64,000 bases of DNA. Origin: Streptacidiphilus sp041262165 (lineage in GTDB: Bacteria > Actinomycetota > Actinomycetes > Streptomycetales > Streptomycetaceae). Both the position numbers and the translations under genes were made by a program. The stretch lies in NCBI RefSeq assembly GCF_041262165.1, contig NZ_JBGCBY010000013.1, positions 169,646 to 233,645 on the forward strand, read 5' to 3'. The notes beneath the pieces are model-generated. The model did not search any database. It was not told the DNA's origin and saw nothing but the letters and a program-made list of their open reading frames with translations. How positions within the stretch are numbered: the stretch's first letter is position 1; each line of letters opens with the position of its first letter. Below, in pieces: positions 1-7,692 of this stretch.

Positions 1-641
1 TCGGGGGCGCTGGCGCGCAGGGCGGCGAGCAGCCGCTGCGCGTACTCGTCGACGGGGCGCACCGGCTGCTCGGCGAACAGGGAGGGGAAGACGCGAGTCA
101 TCACCCGCCGGTTCTCGATGACGTAGGAGACTCCGGAGGGGACCCGGACGTTGTCCTCCAGCACCCGGAACGCGCCGAGCTCGTCCCGTACCAGGTCGAT
201 GCCGGCGACGTGGATGCGCACCCCGCCCGGGGGCTCGATCCCGTGCGCGGCGCGGGAGAAGTGCTGGGAGGAGTAGAGCAGCCGGTAGGGCACCACTTGG
301 TCCTGGAACGCGCGTTGGTGGCCGTAGGCGTCGGAGAGGAACGCCTCCAGGGCGCGCACACGTTGTCGAACGCCTCGGACGATCGCGTCCCACTCGACGG
401 CGTCGAGGATGCGCGGGACCAGATCCAGGGGAAAGGGGCGTTCCTCTCCGCCGAAGGAGTAGGTGACGCCCCGGTCGGTGAAGGCACGGGCCATCTGTTC
501 GGTGCGGAAGCGCAGGTCGATCGAGTCCAGCGGCTGCAGGGCGGTGAAGACCGCCGAGTAGGCAGGACGGATGACACCTGGCCGTTCAAACATCTCGTCC
601 CACGCGTCCGCGAGCGTGTACGAGTCGAATATGTCCGCCAT
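1..641 (-). CDS. Circularly permuted ATP-grasp type 2 protein (DUF407 family), partial
   Basis: Only the N-terminal 213 residues are in the window; the gene runs off the left edge. The ATG at 641 begins MADIFDSYTLADAWDEMF, and the protein continues with the motifs GVTYSFGGEERPFPLD and VLEDNVRVPSGVSYVIENR. These are characteristic of the circularly permuted ATP-grasp family. In actinobacteria this family is often encoded next to an alpha-E domain protein and a transglutaminase-like protein, in a peptide-ligation or peptidoglycan-related context of uncertain biochemistry. The following neighbour in transcription direction is outside the window. Family call is confident; substrate is unknown. 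Confidence 0.85.
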   Translation of the reverse strand, partial: MADIFDSYTLADAWDEMFERPGVIRPAYSAVFTALQPLDSIDLRFRTEQMARAFTDRGVTYSFGGEERPFPLDLVPRILDAVEWDAIVRGVRQRVRALEAFLSDAYGHQRAFQDQVVPYRLLYSSQHFSRAAHGIEPPGGVRIHVAGIDLVRDELGAFRVLEDNVRVPSGVSYVIENRRVMTRVFPSLFAEQPVRPVDEYAQRLLAALRASAP

Positions 642-714
642 GACGTGACGGTAGGGCCAGCCCGTTTCAGCGCCGTGACGGCTGCGCTACCGAACGCGCA
701 TACGATCTTTTCTT

Positions 715-762
715 CGACGGATCGGAGCCTCGACGGATCGGAGCCTCGACGGATCGGAGCCC
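715..762. repeat. Three tandem copies of a 16-bp repeat
   Basis: The unit CGACGGATCGGAGCCT occurs at 715-730, 731-746 and 747-762, with one change in the last base of the third copy. It fills most of the 127-bp spacer between the flippase-like gene (ends 769) and the ATP-grasp gene (starts 641), both on the minus strand, so it lies in the upstream region of the ATP-grasp gene. It could be an array of regulator sites or a slippage product. Confidence 0.85.
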
Positions 763-768
763 CGGCGG

Positions 769-1815
769 TCAGTACCCAGTTCCGGGGTTCTGCCGTGGGG
801 AGCGAGGCGGGTGGGCGCGGCCGAACCAGGCCGCCGCGGCGGCGGCGACCAGGTCCGCCGCCACCGTGATCAGTCGGGACAGCAGCGCCACCGCTGTCGC
901 CCTGCCGAGGTCGAGCACCGGCGACAGCGCGGCGATCAGGATCGCCTCGCGCACCCCGGCCCCGGCCGGGGCGAAGACCACCAGGAAGCCCACGGACCAG
1001 GCGAAGGCGAAACCACCGACGGACAGCGGCAGGGCGTGCGCCGCAGCCGCTCCCAGCGGCACGGTCAGCAGCCAGACGTGCAACCCGACCAGCACCCAGG
1101 ACAGCAGCGCCCAGGCCATGGCCCGGAAGATCGCCCCGCCGGAGATCCGCTGCTCCAGCGGGGGCCGCCGGGTCAGTGCCAACAGCCGGTCCAGCAGCGG
1201 GTTGAGCAGGCGGGGGTGCAGGCAGACCAGCACCGCCGGCACCGCCAGGAACGCCCAGTCGTAGCCGCCGGTCGTGCCGTCCGAGAAGAAGGGCAGCGAG
1301 ACCGCGGAGGTGAGCAGCGCGGCGAGCAGCGAGATCAGCATGGTGAGCGCGGCGGACGTGGCCGAACGGCGCCGCGGGACCTGGTGGGCCTGCCCCAGCT
1401 CCATCTGGGCGACGACCGACCACACCGACCCCGGCAGGTACTTGCCCAGCTGGCCGACGAAGAAGACCCGGGCGCCGACGCGCAGCGGCAGCGGTGAACC
1501 GAAGGCGCCCAGCAGGACCCGCCACACCTGCATCATCGCGAACCAGGCTGCCAGGACGGTCAGCAGTGCCAGGCCGGAGGGGCCCCAACCGATCCCCGCG
1601 AAACCGCTTTTGACCTGCGTCCACTGGTCGACCACGGTGTAGCCGCAGAGCCCGAGCGCGATCAGGACGAAGACGACGCGGGCGAGACGGCCGCGCAGGA
1701 CCGGGAGCAGCCGTCTCAGGACATGCGCCGGCACCCCCGGCGCTGGCGGGAGCTGCTCGGGCGATGCGTCAGCGGGGCCCGCTCCCGCGGCCGCCGGGGC
1801 GGTCTGCTCTGGCAT
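769..1815 (-). CDS. Flippase-like integral membrane protein (lysylphosphatidylglycerol synthase TM / UPF0104 type)
   Basis: The 348-aa protein has about eight hydrophobic segments after a Pro/Ala-rich cytoplasmic N-terminus. It carries the family-like motifs FFVGQLGKYLPGSVWSV and FAWSVGFLVVFAPAGAGVREA. The family is the membrane half of MprF-type proteins; stand-alone members often sit beside glycosyltransferases and are thought to move lipid-linked substrates. The ATG at 1815 (MPEQTAPA) is preferred over an upstream in-frame ATG at 1932, whose extra residues are Arg-rich and unlike the protein. It diverges from the glycosyltransferase gene at 2091, which fits a joint surface-glycan role. Exact substrate unknown. 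Confidence 0.8.
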   Translation of the reverse strand: MPEQTAPAAAGAGPADASPEQLPPAPGVPAHVLRRLLPVLRGRLARVVFVLIALGLCGYTVVDQWTQVKSGFAGIGWGPSGLALLTVLAAWFAMMQVWRVLLGAFGSPLPLRVGARVFFVGQLGKYLPGSVWSVVAQMELGQAHQVPRRRSATSAALTMLISLLAALLTSAVSLPFFSDGTTGGYDWAFLAVPAVLVCLHPRLLNPLLDRLLALTRRPPLEQRISGGAIFRAMAWALLSWVLVGLHVWLLTVPLGAAAAHALPLSVGGFAFAWSVGFLVVFAPAGAGVREAILIAALSPVLDLGRATAVALLSRLITVAADLVAAAAAAWFGRAHPPRSPRQNPGTGY

Positions 1816-1989
1816 CCGCTGAGCATATGCGTTGCGTCTGAGCAAACAGCGCCTGGTATCCGGACTCTCAGGCGACACCTCTCGTGGTACCCCGCGGAAG
1901 TCCTCCGAGGCTCGCGGCGCCTGGCACGGCACCTGGCCGCGTTGTCTCCCCCACCCTTCGGGCGGGAGGTGCCCCCTGGTCGCCCTCTA

Positions 1990-2003
1990 CCAACCACGGT
2001 TGG
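1990..2003. promoter_or_regulatory. Palindrome in divergent promoter region
   Basis: CCAACCACGGTTGG is a perfect 6+6 inverted repeat with a 2-bp centre, about 90 bp upstream of the glycosyltransferase start and 175 bp from the flippase-like start. It is the only clear dyad I see in the 275-bp divergent spacer. Operator function is a guess. Confidence 0.3.
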
Positions 2004-2090
2004 CTCCCTCCTCCGCCGCGCCCATGCACCGCACCAGACGCCGCTCGTACCCTCGGACTACTTCCGCGGAGCACCACTAGCGTGTCCTCC

Positions 2091-3218
2091 ATGCGGATTC
2101 TGATGTTCGGGACCTACGACACCTCTGCCCACCCCCGAGTGGGGATCCTGGCCGACGGGCTTCGCGCGCACGGCCTGGAGGTGCAGGAGTGCAACGTGCC
2201 GCTGGGCCTGGACACGGCGGCGCGGGTCGCGATGCTGGCCCAGCCCTGGCGGGTACCGCTGCTCGTGGTGCGCCTGGCGCGCTGCTGGTGGCAGTTGGCC
2301 CGGGCGGCCCGCGGGCTGCCCCGGCCCGACGCGGTCGTCGTCGGCTACCTCGGCCACTTCGACGTCCATCTCGCGCGGCTGCTGTTCCGGCGGGTCCCGA
2401 TCGTGCTGGACCACCTGATCGGGGCGAGCGACACGGCCCGAGACCGACAGCTGTCCGGCGGAGTGCGGCAGATCCTGCTCCGGGCGATCGATTCGAGTGC
2501 ACTGCGGGCCGCCACGGTCATCGTCGTGGACACCGAGGAGCACCGGGACGTGCTGCCCCAGGGCGACCGGGAACGGGCGGTGGTGGTGCCCGTCGGCGCG
2601 CCGGACAGCTGGTTCGCGGCCTGCGCCGAGGAGCCGGCGGAGGGCGTGCCCACGGAAGCCGGACCGCTGCGGGCCGTGTTCTTCGGCCTCTACAGCCCGT
2701 TGCAGGGCGCACCTGTCATCGGTGAGGCCCTGGCGGCGCTGGCCGGCGCCCCGGTGGACGTCACCATGATCGGCCGAGGCCAGGACGAGGCCGAGACCCG
2801 GCGCGCAGCTGCGGCGAACCCCGCGGTCCGCTGGATCGACTGGGTGCCAGGTACCGAGTTGCCCGCACTGGTCGCCGGCCACGACGTCTGCCTCGGGATC
2901 TTCGGCACCGGACCCAAAGCCCTCCGAGTGGTGCCCAACAAGGTGTTCCAAGGCGCCGCTGCAGGCTGCGCCATTGTGACTTCCGACACAGCACCCCAGC
3001 GGCGCGAGCTCGGCGACTCGGCGCTGCTGGTACCCCCCGGCGATCCGAAGGCCCTCGCCGAGGCGCTGCTGCTGCTGGCGGAGGACCGCACCGAACTGGC
3101 CCGCTACAAGGACGCGGCCCGCCGTGCGGCCCGGGACCGCTTCTCCCCAGCCCAGGTGGTCCGACCGCTGGTCGAACTCCTGGGCCGGGGACGGGGATCC
3201 GAGCAGGGTCAATCCTGA
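2091..3218 (+). CDS. Glycosyltransferase, GT4-like (GT-B fold)
   Basis: The 375-aa protein begins MRILMFGTYDTSAHPRVGIL, typical of the first beta strand and glycine-rich loop of GT-B enzymes. The C-terminal half has the nucleotide-sugar-binding architecture: VFFGLYSPLQGAPVIGEAL, VTMIGRGQDE, then VPNKVFQGAAAGCAIVTSD and ELGDSALLVPPGDPKALAEAL, which corresponds to the E-x7-E region of family 4. It is predicted to be cytoplasmic or membrane-associated and to add a sugar to a lipid or polysaccharide acceptor. An in-frame GTG nine bases upstream (2082) is an alternative start. It overlaps the convergent GT2 gene by 10 bp at its 3' end. Donor and acceptor cannot be read from sequence. Confidence 0.88.
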   Translation: MRILMFGTYDTSAHPRVGILADGLRAHGLEVQECNVPLGLDTAARVAMLAQPWRVPLLVVRLARCWWQLARAARGLPRPDAVVVGYLGHFDVHLARLLFRRVPIVLDHLIGASDTARDRQLSGGVRQILLRAIDSSALRAATVIVVDTEEHRDVLPQGDRERAVVVPVGAPDSWFAACAEEPAEGVPTEAGPLRAVFFGLYSPLQGAPVIGEALAALAGAPVDVTMIGRGQDEAETRRAAAANPAVRWIDWVPGTELPALVAGHDVCLGIFGTGPKALRVVPNKVFQGAAAGCAIVTSDTAPQRRELGDSALLVPPGDPKALAEALLLLAEDRTELARYKDAARRAARDRFSPAQVVRPLVELLGRGRGSEQGQS

Positions 3219-4177
3219 CGCGACCTGACGATCAGGTCAGCCAGCAGGGCGAGCGAACCGATGAGCAGTCCGGTGACGATCAGCAGCACCGTGTTGATCG
3301 CGAATCGGAACGGGTGCTCCAGCAGGTCGTAGACAGCCTTGGCCGCGCCGATGCCGAGCAGCCACAGGGCCGGCGGCATGAGGACCTTGAGCGGATTGAA
3401 GTACATCACCATGCGGAGGACCTGGAGGATGTACCGGTAGGCGTCCTTAACGAACTTGAACTTCGACTTACCGGCACGTTTCGCGTAGGAGATCGGCAGG
3501 TAACTGATGTCGTGCTGGTTCGAAAGGAATGCCAGAGTGATCGTGGTGACGCAGGAGAAACCGGGCGGCAGCAGGCGAAGGTAGGGGAGTGCGACCTTCC
3601 GCCGCATTGCGCGCAATCCGGAATTAAGATCCGGAATACGCTGTCCGGCCAGTTTCTCGGCGATCTTGCGGATAAGCCACTTCGCAGGCACGCGGAAGAC
3701 CTTGTGCGAGCCCTCCTCGCTGGTGCGGGCGCCGACGACCTGGTCGATGCTGGGGTCCTCGTCGAGCCGGCGGACGAGCTCGGGGATCAGCTCGTTGGGG
3801 TACGTCATGTCTGCGTCGGTCCACACGACGATCTCTCCGGTCGCCATCTGGGTGCCGATTCTGCGCACGGTCCCGGCGCCGCCGTTGCGGCGGAATGCGA
3901 CCACCCGCAGGTGCGGAAATTGCAGTTCGGCGTCCTGGAGGACCTTCAACGTGCCGTCGGTGGAGGCGTCGTCGACGGCCATCAGTTCGTAGCTGTAGCC
4001 GGACTCGTCCATGGCCTTCGTGATGCGCTGCAACTCGAGAAGCAGGTGCGGCTCCTCGTTGAAGCAGGGGAGCACGATCGTGACGTGAGGCCCGCCGTCC
4101 GCGTGCGGGGCGGACGTCTCGGCCACGGGGCGAGTGCCGACCGGAAGCCCTGGGTCCGTGGAAATCACGGTGCACAT
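3209..4177 (-). CDS. Family 2 glycosyltransferase, dolichol-phosphate-mannose-synthase-like with membrane tail
   Basis: The 322-aa protein has a GT-A core at about residues 30-230: TIVLPCFNEEPHLLLEL, the nucleotide-binding AVDDASTDGT, the metal-binding WTDADMTYP, and GARTSEEGSH. KRAGKSKFKFVKDAYRYI is typical of DPM1/GtrB-like proteins before the membrane part. Two hydrophobic segments near residues 255-315 form the C-terminal anchor. The likely reaction is transfer of a sugar from a nucleotide donor to polyprenyl phosphate, supplying a lipid-linked sugar to a GT-C enzyme. The next gene across the divergent spacer encodes a large YfhO-like membrane protein that could be such a user. The 3' end overlaps the GT4-like gene by 10 bp. 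Confidence 0.88.
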   Translation of the reverse strand: MCTVISTDPGLPVGTRPVAETSAPHADGGPHVTIVLPCFNEEPHLLLELQRITKAMDESGYSYELMAVDDASTDGTLKVLQDAELQFPHLRVVAFRRNGGAGTVRRIGTQMATGEIVVWTDADMTYPNELIPELVRRLDEDPSIDQVVGARTSEEGSHKVFRVPAKWLIRKIAEKLAGQRIPDLNSGLRAMRRKVALPYLRLLPPGFSCVTTITLAFLSNQHDISYLPISYAKRAGKSKFKFVKDAYRYILQVLRMVMYFNPLKVLMPPALWLLGIGAAKAVYDLLEHPFRFAINTVLLIVTGLLIGSLALLADLIVRSRQD

Positions 4178-4481
4178 TCCTCTCGGAGGTCCCTCGGCGG
4201 AATGGTCGCCGAGGGCGTGGTGAAGTGAAGACTGCCGCTGCCCCCGCGCAGCGACATCACGTTAGCCTCCGAGTCTGTCCGCTGGATATGGGGTGGGGTC
4301 TGTCGATACCATTTTCTGCGACGCCCCAGGATGTTCCCAGTAAATTCCCAGGAGCGTCGCCGGCCCGACGTGTCCCGATAACCTTCATGTTGTTCTCATT
4401 ACCGTCCCTTAGGCTCCCCCTTACCCGCGGTTCGACCTCCGGCCCTCCCCTTCCACCACCTGAGCCCAGCTACGGACGACG
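4178..4481. other. Divergent intergenic region, no clear gene
   Basis: This 304-bp spacer separates the minus-strand GT2 gene from the plus-strand YfhO-like gene, so it should hold two promoters. It is AT-richer than its surroundings around 4300-4400. I see no long dyad or convincing -35/-10 pair. Confidence 0.6.
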
Positions 4482-7391
4482 ATGACCTCCCGCCCCGAAC
4501 AGCCCGAGATCCACCAGGTGCCGGCACACCGTGCGCTCACGGTCATGGCGGCGCTGGGCCTGCTGCTCTTCGCCCTCTGGGGCATCGGCACGCCCCTGAT
4601 CGGCACGAGCACCCTCACCGCCACGAACCAGTTGACCGCGGGCAGCCCGTACCAGGAGGCGGGCTTCGACACCGGCTCCACCAACAACCTGCTGGCAGAC
4701 ACGATCACCTCCGAACTGCCGGAGACGATCCTGTTCAAGCAGTCGCTGTCGAACGGCCGGGGTACCGGCTGGGATCCCTACCAAGCAGGCGGCAGCGCGC
4801 TGGGCGCGGTACCCGACAACGCGCTGTACTCGCCGCTGACGCTCACGTACTACGTGCTGCCGACCTGGCTCGCCCCGGCCTACGAGCGGCTGCTGGAGAT
4901 CATCGTCTCGGCCGGCGCCTGCTTCCTGTTCCTGCGCCGCCTCGCCCTCTCGCGACCGGCTGCCGTCACGGGCGGCCTGGCGTTCGCCACGAGCGCGTTC
5001 ATGATCTCCTGGCTCGGTTTCCCGCAGACCAGAACGGCGGCGTTCATCCCGGCACTCTTCTGGGCGCTGGAACGACTGGTCCAGGAACGCCGGTTGCGCA
5101 ACGTCGCGCTCGTCGCCGTCCCGGTCGCCGCCATGCTGCTCGGCGGCTTCCCCTCGGTCACCGGCGTCACCCTGCTGACCGCGGCGGCGTACGTCGCGGT
5201 CAGGCTGCTCGCCGAGTACCGCCGGGATCGGCGCAGACTCCTGCTGACGGGCGTCGGGGCGATCGCCGGAGTGGTGGCGGGCCTCGCCCTGGCCATGTTC
5301 CAGCTCATCGGCTTCCTGGACTTCTTCCCGACCTGGCTGGTCGAGGGACGCGCCCAGACGTCCGGCTCGCACATCGACCCGGCCGCCCTGATCACCGCCT
5401 TCGCCCCGTGGGCATTCGGAACGGGCAACCCGCAGCGGCAGCCCGAGTTCATCCTGCCGCCCAACTTCATCGAGGCGATGTCCTACGTCGGCGCGGGCAC
5501 CCTCGTGCTCGTCCTTGTCGCCGTCGCGCTGCCCCGCCGTGCCCGGGCCGCGCTGCCGCGCGCCGCCTGGATCTTCTTCGCTGCGGCAGCAGCGGTCTGG
5601 CTCGAACTGATCTACCTGGGCGGCCCACCGCTCGCACTGGTGCAGAAACTGCCCCTGCTGAGCAGCCTGTTCGCCCAGAACTACATCGGGCGGGCCCGCA
5701 GCGTCCTCGGATTCCTGCTCGCGGTCCTCGCCGCCATCGGGCTGGAGCTGCTGCTGCGCCGCCGGGCCGAACTGCCCGCGCTCTCGGGCCCCCGGTGGTG
5801 GCGTCGGCTGCACCGCGCCCACGCCTGGCCGATCGCCCTGGGCCTCGTGGTCCTCGCCGTTGGCGCCGCCCTGCTGCTGCGGGCCGACCGTTTCGTCCGC
5901 GAGGCCCAGCAGTGGCCGGTGACCGCCCTCTTCCATCACCAATTGGAGATCGGTGCGGCCCTGGTCATCATGTGTGCCGGCTGCGCGGTGCTGCTCCTGC
6001 TCCTCGGCGATCCGCGCTTCCTCGCCGCACGGCAGCGCCGGCGCCGCGTACTGCGGTTCGCCGCGGCGGCGGGCCTGCCCATCCTGATCGCCGTCCAGAG
6101 CGGGTCCTTCGCCGCCGCGTACTGGCCGCACTCCAGCCGCACGCAGTTCTACCCGGTGACGGACACTCACGCGTACCTCGCCGCCAACCTGGGTGAGCAG
6201 CGCTACGCCTCCGCCATCACCGCCATGGTCTTCGGCACGAACAGTGCCTATGACCTGCGCGCCGTCAACGGCCACACCTTCATCAACAACGACTTCGCGA
6301 CGTTGATCCAGGCCATTCCCGGCAATCCGATCTCGTTCGAGACCTACATCGACTTCGCAGCCGACCCCGCCCAGGCCACCAGCCCGGTCCTGGACCTGAT
6401 CGGCACCAGCTACTTCGTCGCGGGGCTGACCGACCCGATCTTCGGCACCCAGGTGACCGCCCCCACGGACGCGACCACGCAGACGCTCCAGCCCGGCACG
6501 CCGGTCACGGTTCCGCTCCAGAGCACCGGAAGCCTGCGCGGCCTCGGTCTGACTCCGACCGACGCCATCTCCCCGACCATGAGCGACCCGTCCAGCACGC
6601 TCGGCGTGGTCGTCAAGGACGCCTCGGGCTCGGTCGTGACTCAGCAGGAGCTGCCCGTCGCAAGGCTCTGGACCAACCACCAGTTCCCCGTCGCCGCAGA
6701 CTACGAACCGTCAGGGACGACGCTGACGGCGACGCTCACTCTCAACGCGACCGCTCCGCTCACCGTCCAGGCCGACAAGGGACAGATCGCCCTGGACACC
6801 GTCACCGACCCGGGTGACGGCCTGCGCCTCGCCCACGTCGGCACGTCCGCGATCTACCAGCGGCTCAACGCGCAGCCCCGCATCCGCTGGGCCTCCAGCT
6901 CCACCGTCGTCACCGACCAGGCCGCGCGCGTCGGTCTGCTGGCGAGCGGCAGCGTCAGGGCGGATCAGGTCGTGCTCTCCGCCCCCGGTCCGGCCGCCTC
7001 CGGCAAGTCCGCGAGCGTCACCGTGGACAGCGACGGAAACGAGGCCGTCACCACCACCGTCGACGCCCAGGGCGCCGGATACCTGGTCGTCGCCGACGCC
7101 GACCAGGCCGGCTGGTCGGCGAGCGTGGACGGGAAGCCGGCGCCGCTGGTGGCGGCGGACCAGGGCCTGGTGGCGGTCCATGTGCCGGCCGGAAGCCACA
7201 CCGTCGGCCTCCGGCTCGCGGTACCCCACGCTGCGGCGGGAGTCGTGGTCAGCGCCTCGACGGCCGGGCTGCTGCTGGTCGCCGTCGCCGGCGAGTACTG
7301 GTGGATCTCGCGCCGCAGGACCGCCCGCGTCCCGGCCACGGTCACGGCGCGACCTGACCCGGCGGCGAAGCGGGAGGCGGTCTCTCCCTGA
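4482..7391 (+). CDS. Large polytopic membrane protein, YfhO-like (putative GT-C glycosyltransferase)
   Basis: The 969-aa protein has an N-terminal half with about 12 hydrophobic segments (residues 20-560), including a first extracytoplasmic loop with WDPYQAGGSALGAVPDNALYSP. Such loops with acidic residues are typical of YfhO and related GT-C proteins. Residues about 560-910 form a large extracytoplasmic region, including GYLVVADADQAGWSASVDGK, a common YfhO-family C-terminal motif. A last TM segment (VVSASTAGLLLVAVAGEYWW) is followed by a basic tail. YfhO proteins are associated with glycosylation of cell-wall polymers using lipid-linked sugars. The position opposite a DPM1-like GT2 supports this. 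Specificity unknown. Confidence 0.8.
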   Translation: MTSRPEQPEIHQVPAHRALTVMAALGLLLFALWGIGTPLIGTSTLTATNQLTAGSPYQEAGFDTGSTNNLLADTITSELPETILFKQSLSNGRGTGWDPYQAGGSALGAVPDNALYSPLTLTYYVLPTWLAPAYERLLEIIVSAGACFLFLRRLALSRPAAVTGGLAFATSAFMISWLGFPQTRTAAFIPALFWALERLVQERRLRNVALVAVPVAAMLLGGFPSVTGVTLLTAAAYVAVRLLAEYRRDRRRLLLTGVGAIAGVVAGLALAMFQLIGFLDFFPTWLVEGRAQTSGSHIDPAALITAFAPWAFGTGNPQRQPEFILPPNFIEAMSYVGAGTLVLVLVAVALPRRARAALPRAAWIFFAAAAAVWLELIYLGGPPLALVQKLPLLSSLFAQNYIGRARSVLGFLLAVLAAIGLELLLRRRAELPALSGPRWWRRLHRAHAWPIALGLVVLAVGAALLLRADRFVREAQQWPVTALFHHQLEIGAALVIMCAGCAVLLLLLGDPRFLAARQRRRRVLRFAAAAGLPILIAVQSGSFAAAYWPHSSRTQFYPVTDTHAYLAANLGEQRYASAITAMVFGTNSAYDLRAVNGHTFINNDFATLIQAIPGNPISFETYIDFAADPAQATSPVLDLIGTSYFVAGLTDPIFGTQVTAPTDATTQTLQPGTPVTVPLQSTGSLRGLGLTPTDAISPTMSDPSSTLGVVVKDASGSVVTQQELPVARLWTNHQFPVAADYEPSGTTLTATLTLNATAPLTVQADKGQIALDTVTDPGDGLRLAHVGTSAIYQRLNAQPRIRWASSSTVVTDQAARVGLLASGSVRADQVVLSAPGPAASGKSASVTVDSDGNEAVTTTVDAQGAGYLVVADADQAGWSASVDGKPAPLVAADQGLVAVHVPAGSHTVGLRLAVPHAAAGVVVSASTAGLLLVAVAGEYWWISRRRTARVPATVTARPDPAAKREAVSP

Positions 7392-7440
7392 GCGTGCCCC
7401 GCCGGATCACGTCGCCGGAGAGATCCGACGGGACGGCCCG

Positions 7441-7506
7441 GGCCGTGGCTCCCCCCGTGGGCCACGACCAGGCCCCGGCCGTGGCCACCCCCGTGAGCCA
7501 CCACCG
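7441..7506. repeat. Two imperfect 30-bp direct repeats in the 301-bp gap before the SARP gene
   Basis: Copies at 7441-7470 and 7477-7506 share a GGCCGTGGC...CCCCCGTG...GCCAC pattern, and each can fold on itself (GTGGC with GCCAC). They lie about 50 bp after the YfhO-like stop and may act as a terminator-like structure. The rest of 7392-7692 shows no gene. Confidence 0.5.
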
Positions 7507-7692
7507 GACGCCGAACCGCTGCCGGGTTCGGCCGGTCGAAGGGATGTGTCGGGCTGTCGGGCGCATGATCACCGAATTGGGCCCTGCGCCCCCGCGCGTC
7601 CCTTCCGTGGGGATTACACTGCCACGCGGCCGTGGCGTCTGCGTGGCGTCAGCTGGAGCAGGACCGACGGAGAGAATGGCCGGGGTAATCAG

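Noticed and set aside
101..1624. 507-aa minus-strand frame across the ATP-grasp and flippase-like genes
   Set aside because: Wrong frame for both genes; the true frames show DUF407 and flippase-like motifs.
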